A stretch of 41,414 nucleotides of DNA from positions 1 through 41,414 of the forward strand of contig DASRJH010000062.1 of the NCBI GenBank assembly GCA_035649575.1. Direction: 5' to 3'. This DNA is from DASVAL01 sp035649575 (GTDB taxonomy: Bacteria > Planctomycetota > UBA1135 > UBA2386). A model generated the notes under the pieces. The model did no database searches and was not told the DNA's origin. It saw only the letters and a program-made list of their open reading frames with translations. Positions 23,824 through 32,000 of this stretch are shown here, in pieces (within the stretch, counting starts at the first letter, position 1; each line of letters begins with the position of its first letter). The position numbers and the translations under genes are program-made.

Positions 23824-25917
23824 TCACGGTTTGACCACGTCCGAGAGCACCTTCTCGGCGATGTTCGGCGGCACCGCCTCGTAGGCCGCTGGCTCCATCG
23901 TGTAGGTGCCGCGCCCCTGCGTCAGCGAGCGCAAGTTCGTCGAGTACTGGAACATCTCGGCGAGCGGGACCTTGCCGGTCACGGCCGAGATGCTACCGGG
24001 CTTGCTGATCATCTCTTCGACGATGCCGCGGCGCGCGCTGAGGTCGCCGATCACGTCACCCGTCTTGTCTTCGGGCGCTTCGATCTCGATCTTCATGATC
24101 GGCTCGAGCAACAGCGAGTTGCCTTCGGCCGCGAGACGGAACGCGAGCACGCCGGCCGCTTCGAACGCCATCGAGCTCGAGTCGACGTCGTGACTCTGGC
24201 CGTCGTAGAGCTCCGCCACGATCTTGCAATAGGGGAAGCCGATGCGGCCGCCGCCCTTGATCGCGGCCTCGATGCCGGCTTCGACGGCGGGGATGTACTC
24301 GCGCGGCACCGAGCCGCCCCTGACCGAGTCGACGAACTGGAACTCCTCCACCGTCTCGTCGGGGCGGAACCTGACGCGCGCCACGGCGAACTGACCCGAA
24401 CCACCCGACTGCTTGATGTGACGCGCTTCGACCTGCTTGGGTCCCCGGAGCGTCATCTTGTAGGCGACCTTCGGCCGGCCCACGGTGACTCCGATCTTGT
24501 AGTCGTTCTGGATCATGTTGCACTTCACCTCGAGGTGCAACTCCCCCATGCCCGAGATGACCATCTGCCCGGTCTGCTCGTCGGTCCGCGCCTTGAACGT
24601 CGGATCTTCACGAACGAGCTTGCCGATGACCTCGGCCAGCTTGTCGCGGTCCCCGCTCGCCTTCGGCTCGATGGCCATGCTGATGACCGTGTCCGGGAAG
24701 TTCATCGCTTCGTAGATCACCGGGTGCTCACGCGTCGAGAGCGTGTCGCCCGTGATCGAATCCCTGATGCCGACGGCGGCGACGATGTCGCCGGCACTGG
24801 CGGTGTCGATCGGCTCGCGCACGGCGGCATGCATGCGCACGAGGCGGCCAATGCGTTCGAGGCGGCGCGTGCGCGCGTTGTAGTACCGTTCGCCCTGCTT
24901 CATCTCGCCCGTGTAGATGCGGACGAACGTCAGGTCGCCGTTCGGGTCGCTGATCGTCTTGAACACGAGGCCAGCGAACGGCTGGTCGGGCAGCAGCTCG
25001 CGCGCGACCTTCTCGTTGTTCTCGGGGTTGGTACCCTCGATCGCGGGGCGGTCGATCGGGCATGGCAGGAAGTCGACGATCGCGTCGAGCACGTTCTGCA
25101 CGCCCTTGTCCTTGAAGGCCGCGCCGCAGAACACGGGCGTGATCTTGAGGTCGAGCGTGCCCTGGCGGATCGCGATCATGATCTCGGGGATCGTGACCTC
25201 CTCGCCTTCGACGAACTTCTCGAGCACCGTGTCGTGGCATTCGGCCACGGCCTCCACCATCACCTCGCGGCGCTTCTTGGCTTCGGCCAGCATCTCCGGC
25301 GGCACTTCGCCGACCTCCATCTCGCGCGCATCGTCTTCGGTCCAGACGCACGACTTCATGTGGATCAGGTCGATGACGCCGCGGAACTCCTTCTCCTTGC
25401 CGATCGGCATCACGAGCGGCACGGGGTTGGCGTTCAGCCGCGTGCGCATCGAGTTCACGGCCTTGTAGAAGTCGGCACCCGTGCGGTCCATCTTGTTGAC
25501 GAACGCGATTCTAGGGACCTTGTAGCGATTGGCCTGGCGCCAGACCGTCTCCGACTGCGGCTGCACGCCGGCAACCGCGCAGAACACGCCGACCGCACCG
25601 TCGAGCACACGCAGCGAACGCTCGACCTCGGCCGTGAAGTCCACGTGGCCGGGCGTGTCGATGAGGCTCAGGCGATGCTGGCGCCAATGGCAGGTGGTCG
25701 CCGCCGACGTGATCGTGATGCCGCGCTTGCGCTCCTCCTCGAGGTAGTCCATCGTCGCCGCGCCCTCGTGCACCTCGCCGATCTTGTGGCTCTTGCCCGT
25801 GATGTAGAGGATGCGTTCGCTGAACGTGGTCTTGCCCGCGTCGATGTGCGCAATCACCCCGAAGTTGCGGTAGGTCTTGATCAGTTGGACGTCCTTGGAG
25901 TCCTTCTTCTGAGACAT
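23824..25917 (-). CDS. fusA: Translation elongation factor G
   Basis: The 697-residue product is a full-length EF-G, a GTPase that drives ribosomal translocation. GTPase motifs are AHIDAGKT (residues 23-30), the switch I region RGITITSAATTC, DTPGHVDF (G3) and NKMDRTGADF (G4). Domain II follows with YTGEMKQGERYYNARTRRLE. Domain III has GQMVISGMGELHLEV, domain IV VRGGSVPREYIPAVEAGIEA, and domain V LLEPIMKIEIEAPEDKTGDV, then IGDLSARRGIVE. The ATG at 25915-25917 is favoured because YRNFGVIAHID then starts at the usual distance; longer starts are open but odd. G1 reads GKTTFSERIL instead of the usual GKTTTTERIL, and no S12, S7 or EF-Tu gene is adjacent. That is consistent with the extra EF-G of planctomycetes and spirochaetes (spd-EFG), but phylogeny is needed. 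Confidence 0.95.
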   Translation of the reverse strand: MSQKKDSKDVQLIKTYRNFGVIAHIDAGKTTFSERILYITGKSHKIGEVHEGAATMDYLEEERKRGITITSAATTCHWRQHRLSLIDTPGHVDFTAEVERSLRVLDGAVGVFCAVAGVQPQSETVWRQANRYKVPRIAFVNKMDRTGADFYKAVNSMRTRLNANPVPLVMPIGKEKEFRGVIDLIHMKSCVWTEDDAREMEVGEVPPEMLAEAKKRREVMVEAVAECHDTVLEKFVEGEEVTIPEIMIAIRQGTLDLKITPVFCGAAFKDKGVQNVLDAIVDFLPCPIDRPAIEGTNPENNEKVARELLPDQPFAGLVFKTISDPNGDLTFVRIYTGEMKQGERYYNARTRRLERIGRLVRMHAAVREPIDTASAGDIVAAVGIRDSITGDTLSTREHPVIYEAMNFPDTVISMAIEPKASGDRDKLAEVIGKLVREDPTFKARTDEQTGQMVISGMGELHLEVKCNMIQNDYKIGVTVGRPKVAYKMTLRGPKQVEARHIKQSGGSGQFAVARVRFRPDETVEEFQFVDSVRGGSVPREYIPAVEAGIEAAIKGGGRIGFPYCKIVAELYDGQSHDVDSSSMAFEAAGVLAFRLAAEGNSLLLEPIMKIEIEAPEDKTGDVIGDLSARRGIVEEMISKPGSISAVTGKVPLAEMFQYSTNLRSLTQGRGTYTMEPAAYEAVPPNIAEKVLSDVVKP

Positions 25918-26166
25918 GGCAGTGCGGGGGGTTGAACTCGGAGAAGACATGGAAGTTGACACGGCGGTGCCGCGCGGCAGGCGAACCGGTGCAACCCGGC
26001 GCAGCCGCAGCACCAGGTGGCGAATCCCCAGGGCGGTTCCGCCCGGGATAGAAGGCGAAGAAGGGTAGCGTCCTGCTCCTTCTCGTCAAGGCCAGCAGGT
26101 GAATGGCACATCCGTTCGGCGTGGACTCACCCCATCGTGGCGACTACCCTGCATCGTCTTTCCGTC

Positions 26167-27159
26167 GTGAACTACACACCGACCGTCCTCCTTCTCGGCA
26201 TGGCGGCCTCCTGCGCGGTCGACCAGAGCGCGGGGTCGGGCACGACCGAGCCCACCGAACCGAGCCCCGCGGTCCGCGAGCAGAGAGCGGCGCACAGCAG
26301 TTGGTCGGAGGACGTGGTCCGCCGGCTCAGCCGGGGCCATGCCGTCGGCATCTTCATCAAGCACCTCGACTGGTCCCCGGACTCCCGGAGCATCGTGTTC
26401 ACGGCCTCGACGGAAAACGACCTCGGTCTGTTCGTCGTCGAGCGCGACGGATCCGGGCTCACGGGTTTCCCCGGAGCGAACAACGAGTCCGAGGCCGATT
26501 GGTCGCCCGATGGCCATCGGATCGCGTTCAAGTCGTCGCGCGACGGGAACGCCGAGATCTACGCGGCAGACGCGGACGGGGCGAAGGCCACGTGCCTGGC
26601 CGCGAACCCAGCACCCGACGCCCACCCCTCCTGGTCTCCCGATGGTTCGAAGATCGCTTTCGCATCGAAGCGAACCGGAACGTGGCAGCTCTGGATGCTC
26701 GAGGTCGGAGACGGAACGCTGCGCCGTCTCACGGAAACCGCAGCGAACGAGACCAATCCGACCTGGTCCCCGGATGGCAACTGGATCGCATACGAGACCG
26801 ACCGCTACGGCGGTCAGGTGGACATACACCTCGTGTCGCCCGACGGCTCGAACGACCGCCGCTTCACGCAAACCGACGCAAGCGAGAGCCAGCCGTGCTG
26901 GTCGGCGGATTCATCGCGGCTGCTGGTCGGAATCATGGAAGGGGGGCGGCGTCGCATCCGCTGTCTGAAGGTCGCCGACGGTGCGCGCGATCCGGAAGTC
27001 TCGTTCGACGACGCCTACGCCGCTGCGTGGGCGCCCGACGGCTCGGGCATCGCGGTCGCGCACTTCGAGAGTCCACCGGATCAGCCGATCCGCTCCTGGC
27101 TGTCGTTGCACGCCGCCAAGGCACCGCGATCCGAGGTCCGGCTCCTGCCGCGGAACTGA
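26167..27159 (+). CDS. TolB-like beta-propeller lipoprotein
   Basis: The GTG at 26167 gives 330 residues starting MNYTPTVLLLGMAASCAVDQ; AASC is a lipobox at residues 13-16, so the protein is probably lipid-anchored. The rest is a six-bladed beta-propeller of TolB/PD40 repeats. WSPD or a variant occurs six times: LDWSPDSRSIVFTAS, ADWSPDGHRIAFKSS, PSWSPDGSKIAFASK, PTWSPDGNWIAYETD, PCWSADSSRLLVGIM and AAWAPDGSGIAVAHF. Propellers of this kind bind proteins or polysaccharides. Without a Pal-Tol neighbourhood (no tolA, pal or ybgF is seen) a Tol role is not indicated, so it is called TolB-like only. An open frame runs back to 26017, but the upstream part is Arg-rich and lacks a start with a signal peptide. 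It is divergent from fusA (249-base gap). Confidence 0.85.
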   Translation: MNYTPTVLLLGMAASCAVDQSAGSGTTEPTEPSPAVREQRAAHSSWSEDVVRRLSRGHAVGIFIKHLDWSPDSRSIVFTASTENDLGLFVVERDGSGLTGFPGANNESEADWSPDGHRIAFKSSRDGNAEIYAADADGAKATCLAANPAPDAHPSWSPDGSKIAFASKRTGTWQLWMLEVGDGTLRRLTETAANETNPTWSPDGNWIAYETDRYGGQVDIHLVSPDGSNDRRFTQTDASESQPCWSADSSRLLVGIMEGGRRRIRCLKVADGARDPEVSFDDAYAAAWAPDGSGIAVAHFESPPDQPIRSWLSLHAAKAPRSEVRLLPRN

Positions 27160-27169
27160 TCGCACGAAG

Positions 27170-27204
27170 AACATCGCCGCGATCGGGCGGCTGGATGCGA
27201 TGTT
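27170..27204. terminator. Inverted repeat between convergent genes
   Basis: AACATCGC (27170-27177) and GCGATGTT (27197-27204) are an exact 8-base inverted repeat with a 19-base loop. They lie between the stop codons of the TolB-like gene (27159) and the glycosyltransferase gene (27241). A bidirectional terminator is plausible; the loop is long and no T-tract is present. Confidence 0.45.
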
Positions 27205-27240
27205 CCGCTGGCTCGTGGGTCGCCCCGCGGCGATGGGAAA

Positions 27241-28950
27241 CTACTGCAGGAACTTCTCGAACGCCTCTCGCCGCGGGCGATCGTTCTCGTGGTCGAAGTA
27301 GAAGCTCTTCCACTTGTCGAAGTCGGCGCGGACCTGATCCTTCGTCTTCGTCGGCATCGCCGCGATGTACTCGTCGAGCACCTGCGTGAAGTCCTGCACG
27401 ATGATGCCGGGATCGCGGCGGCGCAACTCCTTCATCAACGCGCTGTCCCAGGTGACGAGGCGCGCCGACAAGCCTGCCGGTGCATTCGGCGGCATGAACG
27501 TGATGTCGCGCCAGGCATCACCCTTGCCGTAATACCCCTCGAACATGAAGTGAACGCCCCGCCGCTCGAGGTAGCCAGGATACATCCAGTAACCCTTCTC
27601 GTGGCCGGGCTTGCCGCGCTTCGAATCAGGAAGAGGCAGGTGCGCGATATAGGCGTCCGTGAGACCAGTGGAACACTCGATCGCGACCGGAGCGCGAGAG
27701 CGGTAGGCGAGGTTGGCGTGCCCACCGGCGATGCCGAGGCGAACGTCGAGACCGGCAAAGAGCTTCTGCAGGTGTTCGCCATAGACGCGTGCGAGATCGA
27801 CGAGCGGCATCGAGTCGAAGAGCGCCATCGAGATGCGGCGGTTGTCGGAGACCGGGCGGCCGTAGTCGTCGAGCCCCCCGGGCTCGGCGCGCAACACGAT
27901 GCCGGCGACCAGCACCACCGTGATCGCGGGCTGCAGCCATAGCCATCGCCAGCGCAAGCAGGCGAAGTCCCACCCGAGCAGCAGGATCGGCACGATCGGC
28001 AACAGGAAGCGCGCGAACATGAAGTCGCCGCCGACCCAGACGACGAAACCCAGGTAAGGCAGCGGGAACGCGAGGATCGCGAGCCAGGGCCGCCGGCTCA
28101 GATACGCGCTCGCACCGGCCAGCGGGTCCTTCCACAGCAGGGCCAGGCACGGCAGCACGAGGGCAGGCAGCAGAGCGTAGTAGCACTTCGCGAACCCGAG
28201 GACGTAGTCCCATCCCTGCGTCGCATACGGGTCGCCGCCGGACTTGGCGTAGAACGTGTTCGGCAGCCAATAGCCGTAGTAGGAGTGCCGCCAGAGCAGG
28301 TAGGGCACAAACACGAGTACGAACGGCGTCACGTAGGCCAGCAGCAACCGCGGCGCCTTGCGGCTCCAGGCGTCCCACAGCACGAACAACCCCGCGCTGG
28401 CCACGAACAGCGCCCCATCGGGCCGGGTCATCGCGGCGAGCACGCCGACGAACCCGGCGAACCAGGCATCGCGCACGCAGCGCATCGACAGCGAGCAGCG
28501 CAGCAGGACCGCGGCGAGCAACACGAACGGCGCCGTCTCGAGACCCGCGGGCGCGAGCGACGAAGCGTGGTGCACGGCCGCGTATCCGCACGCCGCGATC
28601 GGCACGATGGCACGCCCCACGCTCGCACGCCAAGTGATCAGCGCGAGCAGGAACACGACGCCCGCATGGCAAAGGATGCCCGAGGCCATCGACCACCACT
28701 CGAGCGCGACGTCTCTGCAGCCCAGGAACACACCGAGCGCGAGCCACATCGTCCAGGCGAAGTTCGTGTAACCCTCGACGGGTGGTTCGCTCGGGTCCAG
28801 GTTGAACACGAGGCCATGCCCATCGGCAAAGTGCTGGGCGTAGCGGAACGAGATGAACGCGTCGTCGCAGGTCCAACGCAGCACGAAGGCCTGCCATGCG
28901 GCGGCGCCGATAGCCAGGGCTGCCACATACCAGAAGACGTAGCGGCGCAT
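27241..28950 (-). CDS. AftB-like GT-C glycosyltransferase, integral membrane
   Basis: The 569-residue product has a short N-terminal helix, then DDAFISFRYAQHFADGHGLV and PPVEGYTNFAWTMWL. That combination of the first-loop Asp-Asp and 'VEGYTNF' is typical of the bacterial AftB-type arabinofuranosyltransferase/GT-C families that use polyprenyl-phosphate sugar donors. About ten hydrophobic helices follow through residue about 360. A soluble C-terminal domain of about 200 residues (from YGEHLQKLFAGLDVRLGIAG to the end) is likely periplasmic. The first loop carries the probable catalytic Asp near residue 30 in CDDAF. No arabinan pathway gene is present, so the sugar and acceptor are unknown; a cell-surface glycan or glycoprotein is a guess. 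It lies behind the S9-PrxQ gene with a 98-base gap and may be in its transcript. Confidence 0.8.
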   Translation of the reverse strand: MRRYVFWYVAALAIGAAAWQAFVLRWTCDDAFISFRYAQHFADGHGLVFNLDPSEPPVEGYTNFAWTMWLALGVFLGCRDVALEWWSMASGILCHAGVVFLLALITWRASVGRAIVPIAACGYAAVHHASSLAPAGLETAPFVLLAAVLLRCSLSMRCVRDAWFAGFVGVLAAMTRPDGALFVASAGLFVLWDAWSRKAPRLLLAYVTPFVLVFVPYLLWRHSYYGYWLPNTFYAKSGGDPYATQGWDYVLGFAKCYYALLPALVLPCLALLWKDPLAGASAYLSRRPWLAILAFPLPYLGFVVWVGGDFMFARFLLPIVPILLLGWDFACLRWRWLWLQPAITVVLVAGIVLRAEPGGLDDYGRPVSDNRRISMALFDSMPLVDLARVYGEHLQKLFAGLDVRLGIAGGHANLAYRSRAPVAIECSTGLTDAYIAHLPLPDSKRGKPGHEKGYWMYPGYLERRGVHFMFEGYYGKGDAWRDITFMPPNAPAGLSARLVTWDSALMKELRRRDPGIIVQDFTQVLDEYIAAMPTKTKDQVRADFDKWKSFYFDHENDRPRREAFEKFLQ

Positions 28951-29048
28951 ACTCGCGCCGAAACGTAGCTGTGGCGCGCGGCACCGCCAGCAACGGCTCC
29001 GACAAAGCGGTCTTCAGCCGGCTTTCGTCGGGCCGCCGAGGCCCAGGT

Positions 29049-32000
29049 TCACAAGGGCAGGGCCGCCAGCGCAGTCTCCGCGAACGTGCGCGGATCGACC
29101 CTCGGCCACACCTGCACGACCTTGCCCTCGGCGTCGATCAACACGGCGATGCGCCGCGCCATCGCAGCCGAAACGTCGTCCACGGCACCGTAGGCCAGCG
29201 CCACGGCGCGATCGACGTCGCAGAGCAGAGGGAACGGCAGACTGTGCTTCTGACGGAACGCCGCATTGTCGCTCGTGCTGTCGACCGAGATGCCGAGCAC
29301 TGCCACACCCTGTTGCTCGAAGTCGGCGAAGTGGTCGCGCAGGCCGCAGCCCTGCGCGGTGCAGCCCGGCGTGTCGGCCTTCGGGTAGAACCAGACCAGC
29401 AGCATGTGTCCCTTGTAGTCGGCGAGCTGGCGCACGGCGCCGGTCTCGTCGGCGGCGCGGAAGTCGGGCGCAGGCTCGCCCTTCTTGAGCTTGCTGGCCA
29501 CCGCGGCCGCGGCTGCCGCTTCGCGCTCGCCGCGCTGACCACGGCGTGCGTCCCTCGCGGCCGAGGTCGGATCGGCCTTGGTGTCGTTCCCGTTCCCGTT
29601 GGCCGACGGCGCAGGACCCTTCACCTCTGCGGGAGCTACCTTCGCCTCTGACGGAACTGCCTTCGCCTCTGCCGGGGTCGGCTTCTGCTCGGAAGGAGTT
29701 GCCTTCGCCTCGGCCGGTGTGGCCGCGGCAGCTGCAGGCTCTGCCACCGGCGTGGCCGCCGGAATCTCGGGAGCCTTGGGGGGCGGCGGCGGCTTGATGT
29801 GCGCGTCGATGTAGCTCTGCGCCATCGGCAGCTTCTCGAACTCGCGCTCGTGGTAGGGCACGCCGTCGGTCATCCACTTGGGAGCCGGCGCCCCGCGCAG
29901 ATGGTGCGCGAAGTACTCGCTCATGCGGCGCGTCCAGTCCTTCATGTTCTGGCGCTGGCGCAGGCCGTGGCCCTCGCCGTTGTAGTTGAACAGGTAGACC
30001 TCCTTTCCGAGCCGCCGCAGCGCCGTGAAGTACTCGATGCCCTGCGTCCACGGCACGGCCCCGTCCTGGTCGTTGTGCAGCAACAGCACGGGCGTCTGCA
30101 CCTTGTCGGCGAAGTAGATCGGCGAGTTCTCCCAGTAGCGCAGCGGGAACTCCCAAGGCGTGCCGCCGATGCGCGACTGGGTCTGCTCGTACTGGAACTG
30201 GCGCGAAACGCCGCTCTCGTAGCGGATGCCGCCGTACGCCGACAGCATGTTGCAGACGGCCGCACCACACTCGACCGCCGCGAAGATGTGCGTGCGCGTC
30301 ACGAGGAACGCGGTCTGGTAGCCGCCCCAGCTGTGGCCGGACGCGGCGATCGCCTTCTCGTCGACGAAGCCCTGCGAGATCAGGTGCTGCACGCCGGACA
30401 CGACGCACTTCACGCACGAAGCGCCGGGGTAGCCGACCTCGTAGACGACGTCGGGCATGAACCACAGGTAGCCGTTGCTGACGTAGTAGCTCGCGTTCGG
30501 CGACGTGCCCGGTGTCGGCGCCACGTAGTTGTGCAGGCCCTGCGACATGCGCTCGTAGAAGTAGACCATCATCGGGTACTTCTTCTTGGGGTCGAAGCCG
30601 TCGGGCTTCACGAGAATGCCCTTGCGGTCCTCGCCGTCGCCGTCGATCCAATGCACGAGCTCGGCCTTGCCCCAGCGGTAGTCCTTCTGCTGCGGGTTCG
30701 CGTCGGTGAGCTGTCGCTGACCAGAGAAGTCCCCGGCCGAGGTCCACAGGTCCGGGAACTGCGCGAAGGTCGACTGCGTGAAGAACAGGCGCTCGCTGCG
30801 CACGGGGCGCGTGAGCTCGCCGAGGTTCTTGTCGGCGAGCAGCAGCCGCTGCGGCTTCTGCGCGCGGACCAGCGAGTCCGCGAAGAACCCTTCGCTCATC
30901 GCGTCGATCTGCGTCGCGGCGAGCAGCAGGTCGTCCTCGACGTACTCGCGATCTTCCTCGCGCGGCAGCCGCTGCAGGCGCAGGCGCATGCGGTTCGCCC
31001 TGCCATAGCCATCGGTGACACAGACCGCGTCGCGCGTCGACATCGAGACCTTCCAGATGTCGAACTCGTCGTAGAGCAGCACGGCCGCATCACCCTCGGT
31101 CCAACCGGCGATGCCGTGCGCGCCGTCGGGCTCGGGGTGGTCGTCGTCGCTGCGATGGAACGCGACGGGCAGCTGGCCGGTCAGATCGGTGCGCGCACCG
31201 GTCGACACGTGATAGCTCCACCAGTGGTAGTCGGGCCCGAACCAGATCAGGTAGCGGCCACCAGGTGAGTTCGTCACGTTGCCGCGCAGCTTCTCGAGGA
31301 TCCGCGTGCGCGAGCCGTCGAGCGAGTTGACGAGCCAGACGTCCGCGTAGCGGCCGTCCCACGTGGTCTCCTTCTCGTAGGCCTTGCCGTCGCTGCCGAG
31401 CATGCGCAAGCCATCGGGACCGCAAAAGCGCAGCGAGCGCAGTTGGTCGTCGCCGAGCACGACGAGGCGGTTCTGGTTGCGATGCCACACTGCGGTCAAT
31501 GACGGATTGCGTTCGCCGTTGCCACGCTTTGATTGCGCGGTCTGCAACATCCCGTCCTTCCAGTTCCAGATGTCGAGCACGACCTTGTCCTCCGGCAGGA
31601 TCGGCAGCGGCTCGGGCGCGGGCGGATCCTGGATGGAGAACTCGATCACGGAGCCATCGCGCGAGAACGACGCGCCGCCGGCGACGCGCTTGCCGGCAGG
31701 CATGCCGGGTGCGCCGGCGTGCGCGATGCGGCGCGCGGTTCCCGTGCCCTCCCAGAGGTAGAGGTCGCTCTGCGGCTTGTCGGCGGCGAAGTCCTCCTTG
31801 TCACTCGTGAACGCGAGCACGCTCTCGCTGCGGTCGAACGTGACGCCGCTGACGTGCACGGTGCCGTCGAGCACCTGGATCGGTTCGCCGCCACCCAGCA
31901 GTTCGAGGAAGAGGCCGTAGTTGGTTTCGGGCTGCGGCTTCTTGGCCGAGGTGTGATACCAGAGCCACCGGCTCTTGCGCGACAGGCCGTAGGCGACCAC

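Noticed and set aside
29049..29515. Separate PrxQ gene starting at a GTG in the linker
   Set aside because: No ribosome binding site precedes it and the frame continues without a stop from the peptidase; kept as a caveat only.
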